From the NCBI RefSeq assembly GCF_900451175.1, contig NZ_UGJJ01000005.1, positions 1-6,496 on the forward strand: 6,496 bases of DNA, given 5' to 3'. The DNA is from Kingella potus (GTDB lineage Bacteria; Pseudomonadota; Gammaproteobacteria; Burkholderiales; Neisseriaceae). Below are positions 1 to 5,564 of the stretch, one piece after another. Numbering within the stretch: the stretch's first letter is position 1; the number at the start of each line of letters is the position of its first letter. The translations under genes and the position numbers were made by a program. The notes beneath the pieces were generated by a model. That model worked only from the letters and a program-made list of their open reading frames with translations, did no database searches and was not told where the DNA came from.

Positions 1-78
1 TTGTCTTTTGTGGCAACCCTGCTGCTGCCTGCGTTGCTGCTTGCTGTTTTTGCTTTGACCAAGCAGATTTCCGCATAA
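1..78 (+). CDS. 3' end of the 65-aa small membrane protein gene (left-arm copy, partial)
   Basis: The first 78 bases encode the last 25 residues of the small protein whose complete copy is at 4505-4702 on the other strand, ending KQISA and a TAA stop. This part is identical to the right-arm copy and covers most of its hydrophobic C-terminal segment. The 5' part lies outside the window or does not exist. It is probably part of the artefactual arm and should not be counted as a second gene. Confidence 0.6.
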   Translation: MSFVATLLLPALLLAVFALTKQISA

Positions 79-162
79 CTATTTGGGCAGACCAATGCTG
101 CCGCGCGCTTGGGGCGGGCGAAAAGGGCGGTTGCCGTGTGCCAATGCAGGCAATATGAATAC

Positions 163-204
163 AAAGGCAGCCTGAAACGGGATACTTCGTTTCAGGCTGC
201 CTTT
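163..204. terminator. DUS-pair hairpin terminator (left-arm copy)
   Basis: Two AGGCAGCCTGAA uptake sequences in inverted orientation form a 17-bp stem with an 8-nt loop, flanked by A/T runs on both sides. It is the mirror copy of the hairpin at 4381-4422 and lies just past the stop of the broken ketosynthase copy. Confidence 0.7.
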
Positions 205-234
205 TTTGCACCTTTTTTGTATTGATGCCGCTGT

Positions 235-1444
235 TTACTGTTCGCCGATGATGAGCACCGCGTTGCCTGCCGCCGAAGGCAAACGATGAGCTGGCGGCAA
301 TCCGCCGTGCGTGCTGCCATGCGCTGCTGCTGTCGGTGAGCGCGATGGGCGGCAGTTCGGGGTCGGGCTGTTTGTCCCAAAGCTGCGGCGGCAGTTTGCC
401 TTGCGGATTGGTGTCGCGGCTGGCGATGCCCCATGCGAACGCGGCTTCCAATGCGCCTGCCGCGCCGAGTGTGTGCCCTGTGCTGGGTTTGGTGGAGGTG
501 CAGGGCGTGCGGCTGCCGAATACTTGGGCGACGGCGCGGCTTTCCATGCTGTCGTTGTGGCGCGTGCCCGTGCCGTGCAGGTTTATCCAGCCGATGTCTT
601 GCGGCCGCGAGCGCGGCGTGGCGCAGGGGCAGCCTGAAACGCTTGTGCCGCGCCCAAGCCGTCCGGTCGCGGCGAGGACATATGGTGGGCATCGCTGCTT
701 GCGCCGTAGCCGAGAAGCTGCATTCCGCCGCCGAAATCGGCATCGCGCGTCATCACGAATGCGGCGGCGGCTTCGCCGATGTTGATGCCGTTGCGGCGGG
801 CGGAAAACGGGTTGGCGATGCCGTCTGAAAGCACTTCCAGCGCGGCAAAGCCGTTGATGGTGAGCGGCGACAGGGTGTCCGCGCCGCCGCACAGCACGGC
901 ATCGGCAAGGTTGGCACGCAGCAGCCTTGCCGCGCTGATGAGTGCGCGCGCACCCGATGTGCAGGCGGTGGACACGGTGTAGCGCAGCCCGTGCAGCCCG
1001 TAAACATGGGCGGCAAATTCGGCGGGCGCGCCCATGGTGTGCTGCAATTGCTTGAACGGCTGCCCTGCCCATGCGCCGCCTTGGGCTGCGTGGGCAAACA
1101 GGGGGATGTTTTCGTCTGCGCCGCTGGTGGAGGTGCCGATGACCACGGCAACGCGGTGGCTGCCGTACCGCTCGGCGGCAGCCTGAATGTCGGGCTCGAT
1201 TGGGCGAGGGCGTGCCAGAGCAGTTGGTTGTTGCGGCTGGCGTGTTCGGGCGGCAAACCGGCCGGCAGGGGGCGCAGGGCTTCGTTTGCCGCGCCGAATG
1301 CGTGGCTTTTGCCGCGCACCCATTGCTCGGAAAGGTCAGCGGCGATTGGGCGGACGGGTTCAGCAGCGCGTCGATATGGGTTTGCAAACCGCTGCCGAGC
1401 GCGCTGGTGGCGGCGGGGCGGCTGAGATAAACGGGGGTGGTCAT
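235..1444 (-). pseudogene. Frameshifted copy of the beta-ketoacyl-ACP synthase (left arm)
   Basis: This is the reverse-complement counterpart of the intact ketosynthase at 3142-4350. Five one-base changes break the frame relative to that copy: extra C near 266, extra C near 605, extra G in the run 626-629, missing T at 1200-1201 and missing A at 1331-1333. No substitution was seen over about 1.2 kb. A decaying duplicate would be expected to collect substitutions as well as indels, so these look like sequencing or consensus errors. The active-site Cys and both His codons are still readable, in different frames. If the arm is real this is a dead gene copy; more probably it is an artefact of the gene at 3142-4350. 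Confidence 0.85.
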
Positions 1445-1447
1445 GTT

Positions 1448-1987
1448 TTATTCTTCAAGTTGTTCTTCAAGCGGGCTGGCAATCCAGCGGGTTTGGTCGG
1501 GGAAGCGGATGTCAAACTGCCTGCCTTTGTGCGCCACGCACCACAAATCGCGCTGGCGGTAGCGGAACAATGCGCCGCTGTCTTCGGGGCAGAACGCCTG
1601 ATGCCGCGCGGACGGCGTTTCAGGCTGCACCTGCCGCACATCGGGATACAGCGCGGCGGCGCGTTCGGCGGCAAGCAGCGGCAGCAGCGCGGCAAACAGG
1701 CGGCGCGATTGGGCGTTGGGCATCACGAAGCCGTCGTTTTGCCAGCCGCGCGGGCTGACGGTTTGGCGCGAAACGGGCGCGCCGAGCGCATCGGTCTGCA
1801 CAAAGCGGATGCCGTCTGAAAGCTGCTCCACCGCCAACAGGCTGGTCTGCACCGTTTGCCCTGCGGCATCGGTTTGTTCCAGCTTGAACCACTGCGCCTG
1901 CTGCGGCAGCGTGGGCAGGGTGTGCGGATGGGGCAGCGCGGCGCAGGCGGCCAGGGCGAGCGCGGCGGTTATCGGGAAAAGGCGCAT
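1448..1987 (-). CDS. DUF3261-type lipoprotein (left-arm copy)
   Basis: The encoded 179 residues are identical to the protein at 2599-3138, including the signal peptide with lipobox ALAAC and the same LEEQLEE end. The stop lies 3 nt before the start of the broken ketosynthase copy, mirroring the right arm. Because its neighbour carries error-like indels and the arms meet without a spacer, this copy is probably an assembly duplicate, although it reads as an intact gene. Confidence 0.6.
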   Translation of the reverse strand: MRLFPITAALALAACAALPHPHTLPTLPQQAQWFKLEQTDAAGQTVQTSLLAVEQLSDGIRFVQTDALGAPVSRQTVSPRGWQNDGFVMPNAQSRRLFAALLPLLAAERAAALYPDVRQVQPETPSARHQAFCPEDSGALFRYRQRDLWCVAHKGRQFDIRFPDQTRWIASPLEEQLEE

Positions 1988-2025
1988 GGGGGTCCTTTGG
2001 GTGGGCAGTGTGTGCGGTTTGGGCT

Positions 2026-2050
2026 TTCAGGCTGCCTGATGCCGTCTGAA
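2026..2050. repeat. Compound uptake sequence: two DUS dialects face to face (left arm)
   Basis: A reverse-oriented AGGCAGCCTGAA (2026-2037) is followed one base later by a forward ATGCCGTCTGAA (2039-2050). The outer bases can pair (TTTCAG with CTGAAA), giving a weak hairpin. The mirror copy is at 2535-2559. Confidence 0.8.
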
Positions 2051-2084
2051 AGCGGTTTACGGGTTTCTGCGAAGCTAAACCGCT

Positions 2085-2201
2085 CCCTCTCCTGCGCTTG
2101 CGCGGGGGAGGGTGGGGGTGCTGTTTCGGCAGAAACAGGGTTTGCCAGAGCATCAGACGGTTTTGCCCCCACCCTAGCCCTCCCCGCAGGCGGGAGAGGG
2201 G
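2085..2201. repeat. GC-rich imperfect inverted repeat (left arm)
   Basis: Two arms of about 36 bases (2085-2120 and 2165-2201) with the pattern CCCTCTCC...GGGGAGGG...TGGGGG are imperfect reverse complements around a spacer of about 45 bases. Similar CCCTCTCCC/GGGAGAGGG elements are common between genes in many proteobacteria. The mirror copy is at 2382-2499. Confidence 0.65.
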
Positions 2202-2226
2202 ACAGAGTTCGCGGGGGGATTACATT

Positions 2227-2253
2227 TTCAGGCTGCCTTTGATGCCGTCTGAA
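2227..2253. repeat. Compound uptake sequence near the palindrome centre (left arm)
   Basis: A reverse AGGCAGCCTGAA (2227-2238) is followed by a forward ATGCCGTCTGAA (2242-2253), spaced three bases apart. The same arrangement is mirrored at 2332-2358. Confidence 0.8.
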
Positions 2254-2331
2254 AGCGGACCGCGCTTCCGCGAAGCTAAACCTTGCGCTTGCCAAGCCGA
2301 AGGTTTAGCTTCGCGAAGCGGCGTACCCGCT
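2254..2331. other. Symmetry centre of the palindrome
   Basis: The innermost symmetric block is CTTGCCAAG (2288-2296), centred on 2292, flanked by AAGCTAAACCTT on the left and AAGGTTTAGCTT on the right. Mismatches occur at 2285/2299 and 2286/2298. The arms also differ across roughly 2257-2270 and 2313-2328, where the left reads ACCGCGCTTCC and the right, in complement, reads GTACGCCGCTTC. There is no unpaired spacer of more than a few bases, as expected where a strand has folded back on itself. Confidence 0.75.
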
Positions 2332-2358
2332 TTCAGACGGCATCAAAGGCAGCCTGAA
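2332..2358. repeat. Compound uptake sequence near the palindrome centre (right arm)
   Basis: Reverse ATGCCGTCTGAA (2332-2343) is followed closely by forward AGGCAGCCTGAA, the mirror of 2227-2253. The two uptake dialects point away from each other. Confidence 0.8.
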
Positions 2359-2381
2359 ATGTAATCCCCCGCGAACTCTGT

Positions 2382-2499
2382 CCCCTCTCCCGCCTGCGGG
2401 GGAGGGCTAGGGTGGGGGCAAAACCGTCTGATGCTCTGGCAAACCCTGTTCTGCCGAAACAGCACCCCCACCCCTCCCCCGCGCAAGCGCAGGAGAGGG
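2382..2499. repeat. GC-rich imperfect inverted repeat (right arm)
   Basis: This is the mirror of the element at 2085-2201, with outer blocks CCCCTCTCCCG and GGAGAGGG and inner GGTGGGGG / CACCCCC blocks. It lies about 100 bases upstream of the lipoprotein start. It could fold as a hairpin in an untranslated leader; no function can be assigned. Confidence 0.6.
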
Positions 2500-2534
2500 A
2501 GCGGTTTTAGCTTCGCAGAAACCCGTAACTCGCT

Positions 2535-2559
2535 TTCAGACGGCATCAGGCAGCCTGAA
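2535..2559. repeat. Compound uptake sequence upstream of the lipoprotein gene (right arm)
   Basis: Reverse ATGCCGTCTGAA (2535-2546) is followed one base later by forward AGGCAGCCTGAA (about 2548-2559), 39 bases before the lipoprotein start codon. It mirrors 2026-2050. Confidence 0.8.
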
Positions 2560-2598
2560 AGCCCAAACCGCACACACTGCCCACCCCAAAGGACCCCC

Positions 2599-3138
2599 AT
2601 GCGCCTTTTCCCGATAACCGCCGCGCTCGCCCTGGCCGCCTGCGCCGCGCTGCCCCATCCGCACACCCTGCCCACGCTGCCGCAGCAGGCGCAGTGGTTC
2701 AAGCTGGAACAAACCGATGCCGCAGGGCAAACGGTGCAGACCAGCCTGTTGGCGGTGGAGCAGCTTTCAGACGGCATCCGCTTTGTGCAGACCGATGCGC
2801 TCGGCGCGCCCGTTTCGCGCCAAACCGTCAGCCCGCGCGGCTGGCAAAACGACGGCTTCGTGATGCCCAACGCCCAATCGCGCCGCCTGTTTGCCGCGCT
2901 GCTGCCGCTGCTTGCCGCCGAACGCGCCGCCGCGCTGTATCCCGATGTGCGGCAGGTGCAGCCTGAAACGCCGTCCGCGCGGCATCAGGCGTTCTGCCCC
3001 GAAGACAGCGGCGCATTGTTCCGCTACCGCCAGCGCGATTTGTGGTGCGTGGCGCACAAAGGCAGGCAGTTTGACATCCGCTTCCCCGACCAAACCCGCT
3101 GGATTGCCAGCCCGCTTGAAGAACAACTTGAAGAATAA
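2599..3138 (+). CDS. DUF3261-type outer-membrane lipoprotein of an aryl polyene locus
   Basis: The product is a 179-aa predicted lipoprotein. Residues 1-14 form a short signal peptide (MRLFPITAALALAA) ending in a lipobox with Cys15, so the mature protein would be lipid-anchored. The body (about 25-125) has the look of DUF3261: a strand-rich stretch with ...VQTSLLAVEQL, a DALGAPVSRQ turn and a hydrophobic AALLPLLAAERAAALYP segment. Cys133 and Cys150 are extra cysteines near the C-terminus. I chose the ATG at 2599 because AAAGGA sits a few bases upstream and the signal peptide starts exactly there; the longer frame upstream is low-complexity. The ketosynthase begins 3 nt after the stop, so the two are very probably co-transcribed and coupled. 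DUF3261 lipoproteins adjoin ketosynthases in APE loci (called ApeN there), where they are thought to help product assembly or export; the exact role is unknown. An uptake sequence is embedded in the codons for LSDGI. Confidence 0.8.
   Translation: MRLFPITAALALAACAALPHPHTLPTLPQQAQWFKLEQTDAAGQTVQTSLLAVEQLSDGIRFVQTDALGAPVSRQTVSPRGWQNDGFVMPNAQSRRLFAALLPLLAAERAAALYPDVRQVQPETPSARHQAFCPEDSGALFRYRQRDLWCVAHKGRQFDIRFPDQTRWIASPLEEQLEE
2766..2777 (-). repeat. DNA uptake sequence inside the lipoprotein gene
   Basis: A complete ATGCCGTCTGAA on the - strand, encoding SDGI in the lipoprotein. A degenerate second-dialect site (GTGCAGCCTGAA) lies at 2956-2967 in the same gene. Confidence 0.85.
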
Positions 3139-3141
3139 AAC

Positions 3142-4350
3142 ATGACCACCCCCGTTTATCTCAGCCGCCCCGCCGCCACCAGCGCGCTCGGCAGCGGTTT
3201 GCAAACCCATATCGACGCGCTGCTGAACCCGTCCGCCCAATCGCCGCTGACCTTTTCCGAGCAATGGGTGCGCGGCAAAAGCCACGCATTCGGCGCGGCA
3301 AACGAAGCCCTGCGCCCCCTGCCGGCCGGTTTGCCGCCCGAACACGCCAGCCGCAACAACCAACTGCTCTGGCACGCCCTCGCCCAAATCGAGCCCGACA
3401 TTCAGGCTGCCGCCGAGCGGTACGGCAGCCACCGCGTTGCCGTGGTCATCGGCACCTCCACCAGCGGCGCAGACGAAAACATCCCCCTGTTTGCCCACGC
3501 AGCCCAAGGCGGCGCATGGGCAGGGCAGCCGTTCAAGCAATTGCAGCACACCATGGGCGCGCCCGCCGAATTTGCCGCCCATGTTTACGGGCTGCACGGG
3601 CTGCGCTACACCGTGTCCACCGCCTGCACATCGGGTGCGCGCGCACTCATCAGCGCGGCAAGGCTGCTGCGTGCCAACCTTGCCGATGCCGTGCTGTGCG
3701 GCGGCGCGGACACCCTGTCGCCGCTCACCATCAACGGCTTTGCCGCGCTGGAAGTGCTTTCAGACGGCATCGCCAACCCGTTTTCCGCCCGCCGCAACGG
3801 CATCAACATCGGCGAAGCCGCCGCCGCATTCGTGATGACGCGCGATGCCGATTTCGGCGGCGGAATGCAGCTTCTCGGCTACGGCGCAAGCAGCGATGCC
3901 CACCATATGTCCTCGCCGCGACCGGACGGCTTGGGCGCGGCACAAGCGTTTCAGGCTGCCCTGCGCCACGCCGCGCTCGCGCCGCAAGACATCGGCTGGA
4001 TAAACCTGCACGGCACGGGCACGCGCCACAACGACAGCATGGAAAGCCGCGCCGTCGCCCAAGTATTCGGCAGCCGCACGCCCTGCACCTCCACCAAACC
4101 CAGCACAGGGCACACACTCGGCGCGGCAGGCGCATTGGAAGCCGCGTTCGCATGGGGCATCGCCAGCCGCGACACCAATCCGCAAGGCAAACTGCCGCCG
4201 CAGCTTTGGGACAAACAGCCCGACCCCGAACTGCCGCCCATCGCGCTCACCGACAGCAGCAGCGCATGGCAGCACGCACGGCGGATTGCCGCCAGCTCAT
4301 CGTTTGCCTTCGGCGGCAGCAACGCGGTGCTCATCATCGGCGAACAGTAA
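3142..4350 (+). CDS. apeO: Beta-ketoacyl-ACP synthase (FabB/FabF-like elongating ketosynthase)
   Basis: The 402-aa product is a full-length thiolase-fold condensing enzyme. It should extend an ACP-bound acyl chain by decarboxylative condensation with malonyl-ACP in the cytoplasm. The complete Cys-His-His triad is visible: Cys162 in VSTACTSGA, His290 in NLHGTGTRHND and His324 in KPSTGHTLGAAG, with the conserved Lys319. A glycine-rich C-terminal FAFGGSNAVLI follows the family pattern. Because the Cys is present, it is a catalytic ketosynthase and not a chain-length factor. Its start lies 3 nt after the lipoprotein stop. The DUF3261 neighbour and the nearby pair of ACPs point to the APE ketosynthase (ApeO); generic FabF in lipid synthesis is the alternative, but the context argues against it. 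An ATGCCGTCTGAA uptake site (3759-3770, - strand) and two partial second-dialect sites (3401-3412, 3950-3961) lie within the gene. The frame is intact here, unlike the mirrored copy at 235-1444. Confidence 0.9.
   Translation: MTTPVYLSRPAATSALGSGLQTHIDALLNPSAQSPLTFSEQWVRGKSHAFGAANEALRPLPAGLPPEHASRNNQLLWHALAQIEPDIQAAAERYGSHRVAVVIGTSTSGADENIPLFAHAAQGGAWAGQPFKQLQHTMGAPAEFAAHVYGLHGLRYTVSTACTSGARALISAARLLRANLADAVLCGGADTLSPLTINGFAALEVLSDGIANPFSARRNGINIGEAAAAFVMTRDADFGGGMQLLGYGASSDAHHMSSPRPDGLGAAQAFQAALRHAALAPQDIGWINLHGTGTRHNDSMESRAVAQVFGSRTPCTSTKPSTGHTLGAAGALEAAFAWGIASRDTNPQGKLPPQLWDKQPDPELPPIALTDSSSAWQHARRIAASSSFAFGGSNAVLIIGEQ
3759..3770 (-). repeat. DNA uptake sequence inside the ketosynthase gene
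   Basis: A complete ATGCCGTCTGAA on the - strand, encoding SDGI at residues 207-210 of the ketosynthase. The mirrored copy is at 818-829. Confidence 0.85.
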
Positions 4351-4380
4351 ACAGCGGCATCAATACAAAAAAGGTGCAAA

Positions 4381-4422
4381 AAAGGCAGCCTGAAACGAAG
4401 TATCCCGTTTCAGGCTGCCTTT
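4381..4422. terminator. Bidirectional terminator built from an inverted pair of uptake sequences
   Basis: AAAGGCAGCCTGAAACG (4381-4397) and its exact reverse complement (4406-4422) form a 17-bp stem with an 8-nt loop. An A-rich stretch precedes it, which gives a T-run for transcripts on the - strand, and TTTG follows for the + strand. It lies 30 bases past the ketosynthase stop and about 80 bases past the end of the - strand gene set, so it would separate the two converging units. Inverted uptake-sequence pairs acting as terminators are well known in Neisseriaceae. Confidence 0.85.
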
Positions 4423-4504
4423 GTATTCATATTGCCTGCATTGGCACACGGCAACCGCCCTTTTTCGCCGCCCCAAGCGCGGCAGCATTGGTCTGCCCAA
4501 ATAG

Positions 4505-4702
4505 TTATGCGGAAATCTGCTTGGTCAAAGCAAAAACAGCAAGCAGCAACGCAGGCAGCAGCAGGGTTGCCACAAAAGACAAGGCAGCGGTTTTCAGCGT
4601 AACCAAATCCGACACGCGGTTGGTTTGGATGTAATCCACCAAAGCATCGCGCACCGCCACATCCAACTGGCTGGCGGATTTAATTTTGTATTCTGTTTCC
4701 AT
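4505..4702 (-). CDS. Unknown 65-aa protein with one C-terminal membrane segment
   Basis: I do not recognise this protein. The N-terminal 40 residues are polar and probably helical (METEYKIKSASQ, then AVRDALVDYIQTNRVSDL). Residues about 36-60 are strongly hydrophobic (LSFVATLLLPALLLAVFAL), followed by a short KQISA tail. This suggests a tail-anchored inner-membrane protein or a small accessory subunit. The ATG at 4702 is chosen because GGAG lies at good spacing upstream; the longer frame upstream overlaps the neighbouring gene and reads like a shadow. It follows the COG4648-type gene by 53 bases on the same strand, with an uptake sequence in the gap, so it is probably the last gene of that operon. 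It converges on the ketosynthase across the hairpin at 4381-4422. Confidence 0.6.
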   Translation of the reverse strand: METEYKIKSASQLDVAVRDALVDYIQTNRVSDLVTLKTAALSFVATLLLPALLLAVFALTKQISA

Positions 4703-4744
4703 CGTTGCGCTCCAAGTTGATTTTAACTTCGTTGAAGCCGCGTT

Positions 4745-4756
4745 TTCAGACGGCAT
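4745..4756 (-). repeat. DNA uptake sequence overlapping a stop codon
   Basis: ATGCCGTCTGAA on the - strand begins at the first base of the TGA stop codon of the COG4648-type gene and fills part of the 53-base gap before the small membrane protein. Confidence 0.85.
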
Positions 4757-5292
4757 CAAACCTTCAACACCAGCTTGCGGTACAGCCACTCCCCTGCAAA
4801 CAGCACGCCCATCAGCACATACGACACAATCCCCGTGTACGCCGCCCACCAGTCGTAGCGTCCGCTCCACGCCAGCAACGCCGCCGTGCCGCCGTTGAGC
4901 ACGAAAAAGCCGCACCAAATCTGCGTTACCCGCCGCGTGTGGCGCACGCCCTCGGGCGGCAGGTCGGGGTGTTGCAGGCGGGCAAGGCGTTCAATCACGG
5001 TTTGCTTGGCAAACAGGCTGCCGCCGAACACCGCCAGCATCAGCGCATTGACAGCAACGGGATACCAATACATCGAATCGGGCAGCCTGAAAACCAGCAC
5101 GGCGGCAAAAAAGGCAGCCAGCAGCAAAGCTACCGCCCGCTGCCCCGCCGTTTGCGGCATGGCGGCACGCGCCAGCCACAGGGCGCACATGGCGGCGGCA
5201 AGCCAGAAAAACGCGCCGTTTTCGCGCCCGTAATACCACAGGAGCGGATAGGCAAGGCTGGCAAGGGCGAGCAGGATTTTGGCGATGGGCAT
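4756..5292 (-). CDS. COG4648-type multi-pass membrane protein of an aryl polyene locus
   Basis: The product is 178 aa from the ATG at 5292 and strongly hydrophobic, with about six membrane segments (roughly residues 5-21, 27-45, 53-69, 74-95, 125-143 and 147-167). Between the fourth and fifth lies a conserved-looking cytoplasmic loop, KQTVIERLARLQHPDLP followed by VRHTRRVTQIWCG and FFVLNG, which is typical of the COG4648 family found in APE loci (called ApeG there). Its molecular role is not established; it is presumed to act at the inner membrane in polyene assembly or transport. I rejected the longer start at 5421 because the extra 43 residues come from a repeat-rich intergenic stretch and lack membrane or family character. 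No strong ribosome binding site is visible before 5292, so the start is slightly uncertain. A 272-base gap with repeats and a hairpin separates it from the ACP gene upstream, so it may have its own promoter. Confidence 0.75.
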   Translation of the reverse strand: MPIAKILLALASLAYPLLWYYGRENGAFFWLAAAMCALWLARAAMPQTAGQRAVALLLAAFFAAVLVFRLPDSMYWYPVAVNALMLAVFGGSLFAKQTVIERLARLQHPDLPPEGVRHTRRVTQIWCGFFVLNGGTAALLAWSGRYDWWAAYTGIVSYVLMGVLFAGEWLYRKLVLKV

Positions 5293-5334
5293 GGTAGAAA
5301 TGGAAACTTTCGGCAGCCTGAAAACGAACGCAGT

Positions 5335-5414
5335 GCGTTTCAGCGGAGCTAAAACGGTTTTTTGCGTTTCAGCGGAGATAAAACAAGCGAAGTGCGTTGC
5401 AGCGCGGCGAAAAC
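5335..5414. repeat. Three degenerate 21-base tandem repeats with 29-30-base period
   Basis: Copies at 5335-5355, 5364-5384 and 5394-5414 share the pattern GCGTTtCAGCGgaGctAAAAC. Copies 1 and 2 differ at one position (GAGCTAAAAC versus GAGATAAAAC); copy 3 is more diverged. The spacers are 8 and 9 bases. The words before copies 1 and 3 are also alike (AAAACGAACGCAGT versus AAAACAAGCGAAGT). The spacers are far too short for a CRISPR array. Confidence 0.65.
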
Positions 5415-5457
5415 AACGCAAGTTTCAGCCAAGCCCAACCTATCTGGCAGATTTTGC

Positions 5458-5500
5458 GCTCCGCCCAAACCCGTTCCGCCCGTTCGGGTTTGGGCGGAGC
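5458..5500. terminator. Strong hairpin between the ACP and membrane-protein genes
   Basis: GCTCCGCCCAAACCCG (5458-5473) and its exact reverse complement (5485-5500) form a 16-bp stem with an 11-nt loop. In the - strand direction of transcription it is followed by GCAAAAT and not a T-run, so it may be an attenuator or a transcript-processing or stability element, not a classical terminator. On the + strand it is followed by CTTTATCTTT. Confidence 0.5.
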
Positions 5501-5508
5501 CTTTATCT

Positions 5509-5534
5509 TTCAGGCTGCCTTTTTCAGGCTGCCG
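5509..5534 (-). repeat. Two tandem uptake sequences of the second dialect
   Basis: TTCAGGCTGCCT (5509-5520) and TTCAGGCTGCCG (5523-5534) lie in direct repeat two bases apart, just beyond the possible true end of the second ACP gene. Confidence 0.75.
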
Positions 5535-5564
5535 CTTATTCGGCTTGCGCCGCCGCCTGCACGT

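Larger units (their letters stand above)
1988..2598. other. Gene-free centre of the palindrome between the two lipoprotein copies
   Basis: This stretch holds the mirrored upstream regions of the two lipoprotein copies and no credible gene; reading frames across it are low-complexity Arg/Pro-rich shadows. It contains four ATGCCGTCTGAA-type and four AGGCAGCCTGAA-type uptake sequences, two copies of a GC-rich inverted repeat, and the symmetry centre at 2292. Words of the type GCGAAGCTAAAC recur on both sides. I see no convincing -35/-10 promoter for either lipoprotein copy, so the promoter of the lipoprotein-ketosynthase pair is unresolved. The true genomic sequence upstream may not be present here if the left arm is artefactual. 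Confidence 0.7.
1..4582. repeat. Giant near-perfect palindrome (inverted repeat, arms about 2.29 kb)
   Basis: Position 1 pairs with 4582 and the pairing runs continuously inward to a centre near 2292, so the two arms are reverse complements with no real spacer. Paired coordinates add up to 4583-4588, drifting by one at each small indel. Aligned by eye, the arms differ by roughly fifteen one- or two-base indels, two adjacent substitutions (2055-2056) and a short altered stretch near the centre. The lipoprotein gene (540 bp) is identical in both arms, and the ketosynthase gene differs by five indels and no substitutions. The left arm is cut by the window start; the right arm runs on into unique sequence. 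Long spacer-free palindromes are known to be very unstable in bacteria that have SbcCD, so a fold-back artefact is the leading explanation. Confidence 0.95.
5293..5564. other. Gene-free region between the second ACP and the membrane protein
   Basis: The 272 bases hold three degenerate 21-base repeats (5335-5414), a strong 16-bp hairpin (5458-5500), one partial uptake sequence at 5311-5322 and two tandem ones at 5509-5534. No convincing gene is present. Bases 5536-5564 may be the true 3' end of the ACP gene if a one-base frameshift near 5571 is an error. No clear promoter could be picked out. Confidence 0.7.

Noticed and set aside
2431..2598. N-terminal extension of the lipoprotein frame back to 2431
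   Set aside because: The extra residues are Pro/Arg-rich translation of intergenic repeats and uptake sequences, whereas the ATG at 2599 has a ribosome binding site and begins a lipoprotein signal peptide.
2767..3597. 276-aa - strand frame opposite the lipoprotein and ketosynthase
   Set aside because: It is an antisense shadow of the two real genes, rich in Gly/Ala, and its start has no supporting context.
1..4582. Mobile element with long terminal inverted repeats
   Set aside because: There is no transposase or other mobility gene, the repeats hold ordinary pathway genes, and the two arms meet without any element body between them.
3264..4634. Long 456-aa frame overlapping the ketosynthase
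   Set aside because: It is Arg/His/Gln-rich low-complexity reading in another frame of a GC-rich gene; the ketosynthase frame carries the full catalytic motifs.
4705..5352. 215-aa + strand frame opposite the membrane-protein gene
   Set aside because: It is the antisense of a clear multi-pass membrane protein and has a Gln/His/Arg-rich, non-protein-like composition.
5335..5414. Possible small CRISPR array
   Set aside because: The spacers are only 8-9 bases, the repeats are degenerate and no cas genes are near.
5293..5421. N-terminal extension of the membrane-protein frame back to 5421
   Set aside because: It translates the degenerate repeats and an uptake sequence and has no family character; the hydrophobic protein starts naturally at 5292.
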